From contig BEIJ01000002.1 in NCBI GenBank assembly GCA_002923375.1, positions 186,001-250,000 on the forward strand: DNA of 64,000 nt, written 5' to 3'. This document shows, one piece after another, positions 42,800-50,616 of the stretch. A model generated the notes under the pieces. It was given only the letters and a program-made list of their open reading frames with translations, searched no databases and had not been told where the DNA came from. The translations under genes and the position numbers were made by a program. This stretch comes from a bacterium HR33 (GTDB lineage Bacteria; Gemmatimonadota; Gemmatimonadetes; Gemmatimonadales; GWC2-71-9). Each line of letters starts with the position of its first letter. Positions within the stretch are counted from its first letter, which is position 1.

Positions 42800-44173
42800 A
42801 TGGACCGGCGCCGCTTTCTCCGGTATTCTGCCGGACTCGCGGGTCAGGCGTTCGTCGGGGTGGCCGCGCTCGAAGCGCTGGCAGCTTGCGCCTCGCTGGG
42901 CAATGCTCGCTCACTGGCGGGGCCGGGCGAGGGCGGGTACGGTTCTTTGGAGGGGGCGGGACCGGAGCTCGCCCTGCCACGCGGCTTTCAGTATCGAGTG
43001 ATCGGCGTACAAGGTTCCGTAATGTCCGACGGATACCTCACGCCTGGACAGCACGATGGGATGGCGGCCTTCGCCCTCCCCAACGGAAACATACGACTGA
43101 TCCGGAATCATGAAGTGGCGAACGCTCCGAGGCCCAATGCGGCGATCGGGAATGTCTCCAAAGCGTACGATCCGGGCGCCGGCGGCGGTACGGTCTCGCT
43201 GGAGGTGGATCCCGAGACGCGGGAGCTAGTGAAGAGCTTTGTCAGCCTCAACGGCACGTGGCGCAACTGCGCCGGAGGTCCCACTCCTTGGGGCTCGTGG
43301 CTCTCCTGCGAAGAAGCGTTCTTCGGGCCCGAGTCCGGTTTTGGGAAAATGCACGGCTATGTTTTCGAAGTCCCCGCGGCGGCGGAGGAACTGGTCGAGC
43401 CTATGCCGCTGGTGGCGCTGGGCAGATTCGTTCACGAGGCGGTGGCGGTCGATCCCACAACCGGCATCGTGTACGAGACCGAGGATTACACTCGGGCGGG
43501 CTTCTACCGTTTTCTGCCGGAGCGACCTTTTCTTCCGGGCCGTAGGGGCGATCTGGCGGCGGGCGGAAAACTCCAGATGCTGGCCGTCAAGGGGAAGCCG
43601 CGCTACGACACCCGCAATCGGCAGCGGATGGGCGAGGAACTCCCGGTCATTTGGGTCGACATCGACGATCCCGATCCTCAGGGCGGCCCCGAGGAAGTTT
43701 CGGCGGTATTCGAACAGGGATACGCCCGCGGCGGCGCCGTGTTTGCGCGGCTCGAAGGTTGCTGGTACGGAGACGGAAATGTGTACATCGTCTCGACCAA
43801 CGGCGGAGATGCGGAACTCGGCCAGGTGTGGCAGTACGCTCCCTCGGGACCGGAAGAGGGATGGCTGAGGTTGATCTTCGAGTCTCCAAGCCGCCGCATC
43901 CTCAATCGTCCTGACAACGTGACCGTGAGTCCCCGGGGCGCGGTGGTGTTGTGCGAAGACAGCGGTGCGGACCGGCAGTACGTACGCGGCCTCACCAGGG
44001 ACGGGCGCGTGTTCGACATCGCTGCCAACTTGGCCAGCAACAGCGAGCTTACCGGCGTCTGTTTCAGCCCCGATGGCCGTACGATGTTCTTCAACGCCTT
44101 CGGAGATGCCCGGGGCAGGCAGCCGGGAATGACCTTCGCGGTCTGGGGTCCGTGGGAACAGGGAGCGATCTGA
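42800..44173 (+). CDS. Tat-exported PhoX/DUF839-family protein
   Basis: A 457-residue protein with a twin-arginine signal, MDRRRFLRYSAG, followed by a hydrophobic segment and AACAS, which may be a lipobox. The body matches DUF839 (PhoX): HDGMAAFALPNG, RLIRNHEV, GGTVSLEVDPETRELV and PDNVTVSPRGAVVLCEDSG. PhoX is a calcium- and iron-dependent periplasmic phosphatase folded as a propeller. Many DUF839 members are annotated so without phosphatase evidence, so activity here is uncertain. Likely in an operon with the two following genes. Confidence 0.85.
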   Translation: MDRRRFLRYSAGLAGQAFVGVAALEALAACASLGNARSLAGPGEGGYGSLEGAGPELALPRGFQYRVIGVQGSVMSDGYLTPGQHDGMAAFALPNGNIRLIRNHEVANAPRPNAAIGNVSKAYDPGAGGGTVSLEVDPETRELVKSFVSLNGTWRNCAGGPTPWGSWLSCEEAFFGPESGFGKMHGYVFEVPAAAEELVEPMPLVALGRFVHEAVAVDPTTGIVYETEDYTRAGFYRFLPERPFLPGRRGDLAAGGKLQMLAVKGKPRYDTRNRQRMGEELPVIWVDIDDPDPQGGPEEVSAVFEQGYARGGAVFARLEGCWYGDGNVYIVSTNGGDAELGQVWQYAPSGPEEGWLRLIFESPSRRILNRPDNVTVSPRGAVVLCEDSGADRQYVRGLTRDGRVFDIAANLASNSELTGVCFSPDGRTMFFNAFGDARGRQPGMTFAVWGPWEQGAI

Positions 44174-44178
44174 CAGCC

Positions 44179-44412
44179 ATGGGATTTCGCAGGTTCACCG
44201 ATCGGGAAGGGCGGGTCTGGGAGGTTCGTCCCAGAAGCAGGTCCGAATGGGAGTTCGAAGAGATAGACGGCGGGTCGGGCGCTCCGCTGGTGGCGGATGC
44301 GCCCACTTACGAGACCGATCCGTTCGAGCTCAGCATCGAGGAACTCCAGCGGCTGCTGGATCGGGCGCGCCCGTTCAAGACCCGATCCAAGCCCTCCCCT
44401 TTCAAAGATTAG
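44179..44412 (+). CDS. small acidic conserved-looking protein
   Basis: A 77-residue cytoplasmic protein whose ATG lies five bases after the PhoX-like stop. It opens with RRFTDREGRVWEV, has SEWEFEEIDG, and ends in a helix, PFELSIEELQRLLDRARPF. There is no signal, membrane segment or cysteine. The tight spacing and normal codon use support it as real. I do not recognise a family; the N-terminal pattern resembles short proteins seen in Gemmatimonadota genomes. Confidence 0.6.
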   Translation: MGFRRFTDREGRVWEVRPRSRSEWEFEEIDGGSGAPLVADAPTYETDPFELSIEELQRLLDRARPFKTRSKPSPFKD

Positions 44413-44425
44413 GGCTAGCCGCGCG

Positions 44426-46033
44426 GTGAGGGCGCTTTGGGGTGTTGGTGTTGTGGTGGCGGGCGCGCTGTCGCTCGCCATGGAATCGGCGGCGGCCCAA
44501 GAACGTCCTCTCGATCTTCTCCTGCTCAACGGCCGGGTGCTAGACGGTGCCGGCAACCCGTGGGTGGTGGCGGACGTCGGCATAGCGGGCGACCGCATAG
44601 CCTTTGTGGGCCACGCGCGGGATGCGGGAGTGCGGGCCCGGGACACCGTGGATCTTTCGGGCTTGTGGGTGGCTCCCGGGTTCATAGACATGCACAGCCA
44701 CGCGGAGCTGGAAGAAGAGTGGGGAAAAGACGCACTCCCGTTTCTTTACCAGGGTATCACCACCGCGGTGCTGGGAGTGGACGGAGGGGGCTCCAACAAC
44801 TTGCGGGAGATCTTTGCGGGCTATTTGGCGCGCGGTATAGGGATCAATGCGCTGCACTATGTAGGCCACGGCGCGGCGCGCGCCGCGGTGATGGGCATGG
44901 AAGATCGCGCCCCCACCCCTGAAGAGTTGGAAGCGATGAAGGCCTACGTCCGCCGCGGCATGGAGGAGGGAGCCTTCGGACTCTCCACCGGATTGTTCTA
45001 CACCCCGGGATCGTTTGCTTCCACCGACGAGGTGGTGGCTCTGGCGTCGGTCGCCGCGGAATACGGAGGTATTTACGACACCCACGACCGGGACCTGGGA
45101 GCGGCGTACCCCGGTATCGGTTTTCTCAATTCGATGAAGGAGGCGATCGAAATCGGCGAGCGATCGGGCGCCAGGGTGATTTTCTCCCATCTAAATCCCC
45201 AAGGGCGCCACAATTACGGCCGCGCCCCTGAAGCGGCGAAGCTGATCGACGAAGCCCGCGCTCGGGGCGTGAACGTCATGGCCGCTCAGCACCCCTACAC
45301 GGCCACCCAGAGCAACCTTGCGGCGTACGCCATTCCCCGCTGGGCCGGCGCCGGCGGCCGCCAGGCCATGCTGCGCCGCTTCCAGGATCCCGAGGTGGCC
45401 AGCCGGCTGGATCGGGAAACCATGGAGATGCTCGCCATCCGAGGCGGGGCGGAAAAGATCCTGCTGGTGGATCCCCGCGAGGAACTCAACGGGAAGACGC
45501 TCGCCCAAGTCGCGGCTGAATGGGGACTGCCGGTACCCCAAACGGTCCGCCGCATACTCGCCGGAGGCAACGCCGCGGTGATGAACCTGGACCTCTACGA
45601 TATCGAGAACACCAAGTTCCTGGCGACCAGAGAGTGGATGATGACCTGCACCGACGGGCGCACCCCGCCGCCCGGTGCCGAGATAGTCCACCCCCGCCCC
45701 TACGGCGCTTTTACCCGCAAGCTGCGGCTCTTCGTCCTGGAAGATTCGATCATCAGCCTTCCCTTTGCGATCCGCAGCATGACCTCCCTGGCAGCAACCT
45801 TTCTAGGACTGCCGGATCGGGGGTTGATCCGCCCGGGGTTCTACGCGGACATCGCGGTCTTGGATTTAACCCGACTGCGGGACCGCGCCACTTACGAGCA
45901 GCCGCACCAGTACTCCGCCGGAACAGTTCACGTCTTGGTAAACGGGCGGTTTGCAATCCGAGACGGAAAACCCACAGGCGTTCTGGCGGGACGGCCGATT
46001 CTCCGCGGAGGGAAAACGCTGACCCGCAGTTAA
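44426..46033 (+). CDS. exported D-aminoacylase/N-acyl-D-amino-acid deacylase family amidohydrolase
   Basis: A 535-residue enzyme with a GTG start and a signal peptide (ESAAA-QE). The metal-dependent amidohydrolase domain shows the H-x-H pair H90-S-H92 in FIDMHSHAELEEE, TTAVLGVDGGG, and the C-terminal PGFYADIAVLDL block of the family. D-aminoacylases release D-amino acids from N-acylated forms; D-hydantoinase-like or dipeptidase activities are alternatives. The usual second-domain CxH motif was not seen. Preceded by a small protein and a DUF839 protein, probably one operon. Confidence 0.85.
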   Translation: MRALWGVGVVVAGALSLAMESAAAQERPLDLLLLNGRVLDGAGNPWVVADVGIAGDRIAFVGHARDAGVRARDTVDLSGLWVAPGFIDMHSHAELEEEWGKDALPFLYQGITTAVLGVDGGGSNNLREIFAGYLARGIGINALHYVGHGAARAAVMGMEDRAPTPEELEAMKAYVRRGMEEGAFGLSTGLFYTPGSFASTDEVVALASVAAEYGGIYDTHDRDLGAAYPGIGFLNSMKEAIEIGERSGARVIFSHLNPQGRHNYGRAPEAAKLIDEARARGVNVMAAQHPYTATQSNLAAYAIPRWAGAGGRQAMLRRFQDPEVASRLDRETMEMLAIRGGAEKILLVDPREELNGKTLAQVAAEWGLPVPQTVRRILAGGNAAVMNLDLYDIENTKFLATREWMMTCTDGRTPPPGAEIVHPRPYGAFTRKLRLFVLEDSIISLPFAIRSMTSLAATFLGLPDRGLIRPGFYADIAVLDLTRLRDRATYEQPHQYSAGTVHVLVNGRFAIRDGKPTGVLAGRPILRGGKTLTRS

Positions 46034-46064
46034 ATCATCCGGAGCGCAGTTAAATCATCCGGAG
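46025..46064. repeat. perfect 20-base tandem duplication between convergent stop codons
   Basis: The unit CGCAGTTAAATCATCCGGAG is present twice, at 46025-46044 and 46045-46064. Copy 1 contains the TAA of the D-aminoacylase gene on the plus strand. Copy 2 contains, in the same TTAA, the TAA of the Nudix gene on the minus strand. With a single copy, the two convergent genes would share one overlapping stop. Confidence 0.9.
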
Positions 46065-46487
46065 TTGAGTCAGAATCTCCTTGGTTTTCGGGGTGAGCCG
46101 AGCTTGGAAGTGGGGATCCCCCAACGCCGCCTCGGGAACCAGCTTGAAGCCGAGACTCTCCTTATGGTTGGGTCTCAGGTCCAGGTAGTCGTCCAGCCTG
46201 ATCGTGAGCTCGAAGATGTAGTGCTCGGCACCGCCCGCAACCACCGTCCGGGGCTCGGGGTGGCTGGCCAAAAGCTCTCGCGCCAGCACGCCCTGTTTTT
46301 CCTCTTCTTCAAGTTCCCGGGCCAGTCCCTCGAGAGGATCCTCCTCCTCTATTCCACCGCCCAGCAATTCCAGCTTTCGGTGTTTGGGCGTCCCCTTGGC
46401 ATTCTTGGAGGAGAAGAGAAGCGCCGGAACTCCGAGTCCCTCCACCCGGATGAGCGCCTTGGCTACACGATTTCGCGGCGAGGCCAT
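46050..46487 (-). CDS. Nudix hydrolase
   Basis: A 145-residue cytoplasmic enzyme with a Nudix box running GGGIEEEDPLEGLARELEEEE: the G-x5-E-x7-R-E-L-x-E-E spacing is intact, although the glycine that usually follows two positions later is lysine. Nudix enzymes hydrolyse nucleoside diphosphates linked to another group; the specific substrate (sugar, coenzyme or dinucleotide) cannot be told. ATG at 46487 is chosen over the ATG at 46511, which would add eight residues. Convergent with the D-aminoacylase gene. Confidence 0.82.
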   Translation of the reverse strand: MASPRNRVAKALIRVEGLGVPALLFSSKNAKGTPKHRKLELLGGGIEEEDPLEGLARELEEEEKQGVLARELLASHPEPRTVVAGGAEHYIFELTIRLDDYLDLRPNHKESLGFKLVPEAALGDPHFQARLTPKTKEILTQLRMI

Positions 46488-46578
46488 CGCCTCACAGGAT
46501 GCGCCGCGCATCGGGTTTCGGCAAGGCTTCTGAAGGTGGAGGCGACCCTAGGCGAACGGGTGCTTTGGAGAGTAAATT

Positions 46579-46593
46579 GAGGGTGAAACCCTC
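46579..46593 (+). promoter_or_regulatory. leader hairpin before the zinc-ribbon/SH3 gene
   Basis: GAGGGT-GAA-ACCCTC forms a six-base-pair stem with a three-base loop, ending 12 bases before the ATG at 46606. The GAGG that could serve as a ribosome site lies in the stem but 23 bases from the ATG, too far for normal use. Function uncertain. Confidence 0.4.
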
Positions 46594-46605
46594 GGCCCTC
46601 GACCC

Positions 46606-47343
46606 ATGACACTCATCAAGTGCCCGTCGTGTAACCACACCATCCTCAGCCTGGCCTCCAGGTGCCCGAACTGCGGGTTCCACCTGACCCAGCCGCGGTT
46701 CCAGCAGGGTCTCAGCGGGTCTTTGGCCGAGTGTAAAAAGTGCGGCAGGAAGGTCCTTTCGCGAACGCGGCAGTGTCCCTACTGCGGAGCCGAACACCCG
46801 GCGAGGACCAGCAGGATAGTGCTCGCTCTGGGAGCGGCAGGTGTGGTGGGGGCGTTCGCGCTACTGGTTGTGGTGGCTCAGCAGCTTCAGCCCCGGCCGC
46901 CGGCCCTCGGTCCCGCCACGCGGGAGATTCTGGAGCCCCCGGCGGGCGCGGCCGCCCTGCCGGCGAGCGGTCCGCGGGAGGATGCGCCGGAACCGGCGGC
47001 GGGTGGGGCGAGCGAATCGCCCCCGCAGCGGGAAGGGGCTGTGCCCGCGGCGGGAGCTTTTGACTCGCCGCTCCAGCCGGCCAGGTCCGAAGTTGCCGGA
47101 TCCAGATTGATTTCCGCGCCTGAGGGTGGAGTGGTTCGCTGGGTTTCCAACTGGGCGAACGTGCGGGAGGGCAGGAGCCTAGAGAGCGCGGTCTTACAGG
47201 TGCTGCCTCCCGGGCGGCAGGTGGTGGTGGCGAACCGGGTGGCGGGTTGGTGGGAGGTCTATTTGGACGGCCGTTTTGCCGGCTACATAGCGGGATCGCT
47301 GCTTCTCAGCGAACTGCCCGATACGCTCATCCCTCGCCCCTGA
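46606..47343 (+). CDS. zinc-ribbon membrane protein with bacterial SH3 domain
   Basis: A 245-residue protein with two N-terminal zinc ribbons (CPSCNHTILSLASRCPNCG and CKKCGRKVLSRTRQCPYCG), a membrane helix at residues ~70-92, a Pro/Ala/Gly-rich linker, and a C-terminal SH3-type domain (SNWANVREGRSLESAVLQV, RVAGWWEVYLDGRFAGYI). Such SH3 domains often bind cell-wall peptides. With ribbons inside and SH3 outside, it could link a cytoplasmic protein to the wall. No known pathway is identified. A leader hairpin precedes the start. Confidence 0.82.
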   Translation: MTLIKCPSCNHTILSLASRCPNCGFHLTQPRFQQGLSGSLAECKKCGRKVLSRTRQCPYCGAEHPARTSRIVLALGAAGVVGAFALLVVVAQQLQPRPPALGPATREILEPPAGAAALPASGPREDAPEPAAGGASESPPQREGAVPAAGAFDSPLQPARSEVAGSRLISAPEGGVVRWVSNWANVREGRSLESAVLQVLPPGRQVVVANRVAGWWEVYLDGRFAGYIAGSLLLSELPDTLIPRP

Positions 47344-47381
47344 CGGGCCGGGTACGAGGGGTGCCGGGTTGCGGGCGGCCT

Positions 47382-47723
47382 TCAGCGCCTGAGGAGAGCG
47401 CCGACTCGAGTTACGATCTCCCCAATGGAGACCGGACGCCTGATGATTTCGTCCCAGGGACCTCCCGGGGGCGTGGCCACTGCGCCGGTCACGACGATCT
47501 TGAGGGCGGCGGGATGTTTGCCGTACAGCTCCCCCAAAAGTGCCCTTCCTTCCGGATCTAGGGCGTGGTCCTCCAAGAGGATCGCTCTGATCGGGCCGCG
47601 CTCGGGGTCGTCGGCGGAGTAGCGCAGCGCGGTGAGCACCCTGCTTGCGCCCACCGCGTCATATCCGGCCTCAGAGAACTCGGCGATCAGCAGAGCGCGA
47701 GTCCAGCGCCGCGGCGAAATCAC
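47382..47723 (-). CDS. degenerate response-regulator receiver-like protein
   Basis: A 113-residue protein whose strand/helix order fits a single receiver domain: ALLIAEFSEAGYDAVGAS, AILLEDHALD with a possible acceptor aspartate, KIVVTGAV with the conserved threonine, and RRPVSIGEIVTRV in place of the K-P-x-S motif. The paired acidic residues at the start are missing and the lysine is arginine, so phosphorylation is doubtful. The GTG start is about 30 bases after the gamma-glutamyltransferase stop, so it is probably the last gene of that operon. Confidence 0.6.
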   Translation of the reverse strand: MISPRRWTRALLIAEFSEAGYDAVGASRVLTALRYSADDPERGPIRAILLEDHALDPEGRALLGELYGKHPAALKIVVTGAVATPPGGPWDEIIRRPVSIGEIVTRVGALLRR

Positions 47724-47754
47724 CAGGATTCTGTACGGTTCCTCCAGGGATCGC

Positions 47755-49506
47755 TCACCACCCTATGACGTAGCTGTCTCCCACCGGGCTTACGCCTCCC
47801 AGGAGGGCGCCGGTTACGGGGTGAACCATGATCGCTTTCACTCTCCCTACGCCCCGCAGGTTGCGCACGTCCAGCTTATGGCCGAGGGAGGCCAGCTCCT
47901 CGCGGACGTGGACCGGCAGCGCCGCGGGCGTGAGCAGGGTGCCCCCGATCTCCTGGGGGTAGTAAGAGGAGCGGAAGCTGGTGCTGATGACCGCGGGTTG
48001 TTCCAGCGCTTGCTGGATCCCCATGCCGAACTCTACCACGTTCAGGAAGAACTGGAGCTGGGTTTGCGGCTGAGTGTCCGCTCCCGGAGTACCGAAAACC
48101 AGGTACGGTTTTCCATCCTTCAGCGCGAGCGCCGGATTGATGGTGTGCCGGGTCCGTTTTCCCGGAGCCAAGACATTCACGTTGCCGGGATCCAGGGAGA
48201 AGTATGCCATTCGGTTGTTGAGAAAGAACCCGGCTCCCTCGACTACCATCCCGCTTCCGAAACCGCTCAGGAGGCTGGAGGTGATAGAAACCATGTTTCG
48301 ATCCCGATCCACCACCGCGAGATACGTGGTCAGGGCCAAGGCGGTCGCTTCGTCCCAGTCCTCTACATCGCCGGGGTTGGGTTGTGGCCGAGAGTATGCC
48401 GGGGTTTTGGTAGTGAGTTTCAGCGGATCGCCCGGAGGGGGTTCGCCCTCGATGGCCCTGCGGGGATCGATCAGCGCGCGCCGCACCGCCGCATACTCCT
48501 CGGAGAGCAGCTCCCGCATCGGTATGGGTGGAACGAACCTGGGATCGCTCACGTAGGCGTTGCGATCGGCAAAGGCGAGCTTCAACGCCTCGGTAACGAG
48601 GTGGAGATACGGCGCGCTGTTGTGGCCCATGTACTTTAGGTTGAACCCCTCGAGAATCTTCAGAGCCTGAAGCATTACGTGGCCCTGGGAGTTGGGCGGG
48701 CACTCGTACACTTCGATCCCGCGGTACGTCACCGAGATCGGCTGATCCTCATGGGCTCTGTAGTTGGCCCAGTCTGCTTCGGTGTGGATCCCCCCGTGCT
48801 GCCGGATGAAAGCGACCGAGCGCTGGGCGATCGGACCGCGGTAAAAAGCGTCCGCGCCGCCACTGGCGATCTGGCGCAGCGTTCTGGCCAAGTCGCGGTT
48901 GACCAGTATGTCGCCGGCTCCGAGGGGTTCCCCGTTACGGAACCACACTTTGGTGGTGGACGGAAATTTGGCGAGGCGTTCCCTGGCGGATCTGAGCTGC
49001 CGGGCAAGCTCGTCGCTTATGGGGAATCCGCGCTCGGCCAGTTCGATCGCCGGAGCCATTACTCGGTCCCGGGGTAGGGAGCCGTATTTCTCGAGGGCCA
49101 GCAGCGCCCCGCCCAAAGCGCCGGGAACGATCACCGAAAGCGCTCCGTCCCGCGGCATCCCGCCGCGCGAGCGGTAGAACTCGGCGGTGGCCGCCATCGG
49201 AGCGGGTCCGGTTCCGTTGATGAACTTGACCTCGTTGGTCTTGGCCAGATAAATGAGGATAAACATGTCGCCGCCGATCCCGGTCATTCCCGGTTCGACC
49301 TGACCCTGCACCAGCCACGCCGCGATCGCCGCGTCTATGGCGTTTCCTCCCTCCCGCAGGATCCTGATCCCCGCTTCCGAGGCGAGAGGATGGCCCGAGG
49401 CGACCATCCCGTTTAACGACATCACCGTCGGCCGCCACGGAGCATCCTGAGCGGCGGCCGTGCCGGCCAAGAGAATCGAGCAAAGAACGCCGATCGTCTT
49501 TCGCAT
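47755..49506 (-). CDS. ggt: gamma-glutamyltransferase
   Basis: A 583-residue periplasmic enzyme (signal GTAAA-QD) that cleaves and transfers gamma-glutamyl groups, for example from glutathione. It is made as a precursor that cuts itself before the catalytic threonine; that threonine is in ALALTTYLAVVD, near residue 393. Other family blocks are GGNAIDAAIAAWLVQGQVEP, GIGGDMFIL, and SSLLSGFGSGMV in the small subunit. The lid-loop has no clear length to classify it. Same-strand neighbours are a polysaccharide deacetylase 13 bases upstream and a receiver-like gene downstream. Confidence 0.95.
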   Translation of the reverse strand: MRKTIGVLCSILLAGTAAAQDAPWRPTVMSLNGMVASGHPLASEAGIRILREGGNAIDAAIAAWLVQGQVEPGMTGIGGDMFILIYLAKTNEVKFINGTGPAPMAATAEFYRSRGGMPRDGALSVIVPGALGGALLALEKYGSLPRDRVMAPAIELAERGFPISDELARQLRSARERLAKFPSTTKVWFRNGEPLGAGDILVNRDLARTLRQIASGGADAFYRGPIAQRSVAFIRQHGGIHTEADWANYRAHEDQPISVTYRGIEVYECPPNSQGHVMLQALKILEGFNLKYMGHNSAPYLHLVTEALKLAFADRNAYVSDPRFVPPIPMRELLSEEYAAVRRALIDPRRAIEGEPPPGDPLKLTTKTPAYSRPQPNPGDVEDWDEATALALTTYLAVVDRDRNMVSITSSLLSGFGSGMVVEGAGFFLNNRMAYFSLDPGNVNVLAPGKRTRHTINPALALKDGKPYLVFGTPGADTQPQTQLQFFLNVVEFGMGIQQALEQPAVISTSFRSSYYPQEIGGTLLTPAALPVHVREELASLGHKLDVRNLRGVGRVKAIMVHPVTGALLGGVSPVGDSYVIGW

Positions 49507-49519
49507 GGCAAATCGCTCC

Positions 49520-50482
49520 TTACATTCCGGCCACCTGCTTTACGTACTCGGCCGCTTGGCGATGAGTGGCCCACCACACGTTGCCCTTGCTCCGGATATG
49601 CCGGATCAGTTCCTCCAAGATCACGATCCTGGATCGGTGCCCGATGTAGTGGGGATGCATGGTGAGCAGGAACATGGTTCCTTCCTCGTAGGCCCGGTCG
49701 AATTCGTCGATGTAAACCTGGAGCACTTCCCGGGGAGGACTGTAGCGGTCTCCCTGGGGATTGAGCAGCGGAGCATCGTCCAAGATCCACTCCACCGGAA
49801 GCTCCACTATCCCGGTCGGCTCCCCGTTGTGGAGCAGCTCGTAGGGACGATCGTCCGCCATCATCGAGCTTTCGTAGAGAAATCCCAGTTCGCGAATGAT
49901 CCCGAGCGTGTTGGGACTGAAATTCCACGAAGGTGCCCGGTAGCCCACCGGTCTCTGCCCGGTGAGTTTGGTCAGCGTGTCGATCGCCTGGACCAGTAAC
50001 CTCCGCTCCACGTCCGCCGGCAGCGTGGAATTCAGTTCGTGGATCCATCCGTGAACGGCGAACTCGTGACGGCCGGACCGTTTGATCAGGTCCGCCATGT
50101 GGGGATTCAGCATCAGGGAGACCGCCGGGATGAAGAAAGTGGCGGGGATCTGGTAACGATCGAGCAGCTCCACCACCCGCCGCAGTCCTACGCGGGCTCC
50201 GTACTCTCCCTGGGACAGAGCTCCTATGGTGGGCTCGCCGAAACGCAGCGCGATGGTTTCGTTGTCCACATCGAACGAAAGCAGTACCGCCACCCGGGCG
50301 CCGTTGGGCCAGCGCGGCGGGTTCAAATCGCGCCCCGCCCGCACCGCGTTTACCGTCTTGAAAACGCTGTCCAACGACCATTGCCAGCCCGGGGTGACTG
50401 CCGGGGGCGATTCTTGAGGCGCGCAGCTTGTGCAGAGCACACCCAAGGCGGCAGCGAGCAGCTTGCAACTGTAACGAATCAT
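49520..50482 (-). CDS. polysaccharide deacetylase-family lipoprotein
   Basis: A 320-residue protein with lipobox VLCTSCAP and a NodB-type fold. It has the metal motif D-V-D in LLSFDVDNE, the H-x-x-x-H pair in VHGWIHELN, and GYRAPSWNFS. The GYRAPSW form, together with the long loop, resembles the allantoinase-like PuuE subgroup as well as chitin or peptidoglycan deacetylases, so the substrate is open. The ATG at 50482 has GGAGGAATCG just upstream. Likely first gene of an operon with ggt. Confidence 0.85.
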   Translation of the reverse strand: MIRYSCKLLAAALGVLCTSCAPQESPPAVTPGWQWSLDSVFKTVNAVRAGRDLNPPRWPNGARVAVLLSFDVDNETIALRFGEPTIGALSQGEYGARVGLRRVVELLDRYQIPATFFIPAVSLMLNPHMADLIKRSGRHEFAVHGWIHELNSTLPADVERRLLVQAIDTLTKLTGQRPVGYRAPSWNFSPNTLGIIRELGFLYESSMMADDRPYELLHNGEPTGIVELPVEWILDDAPLLNPQGDRYSPPREVLQVYIDEFDRAYEEGTMFLLTMHPHYIGHRSRIVILEELIRHIRSKGNVWWATHRQAAEYVKQVAGM

Positions 50483-50616
50483 CGATTCCTCCCGCGAAGT
50501 CCGAACATTTTACCCTCCGCTGGTTGCGGACTGCTTACTGGTTGCAGGCCACTTTATAAGATGGGCCGCCGCGTCGCCACCGTAAGGGGCGAGCTCAAGG
50601 CGCGCCGGATTCGCCT

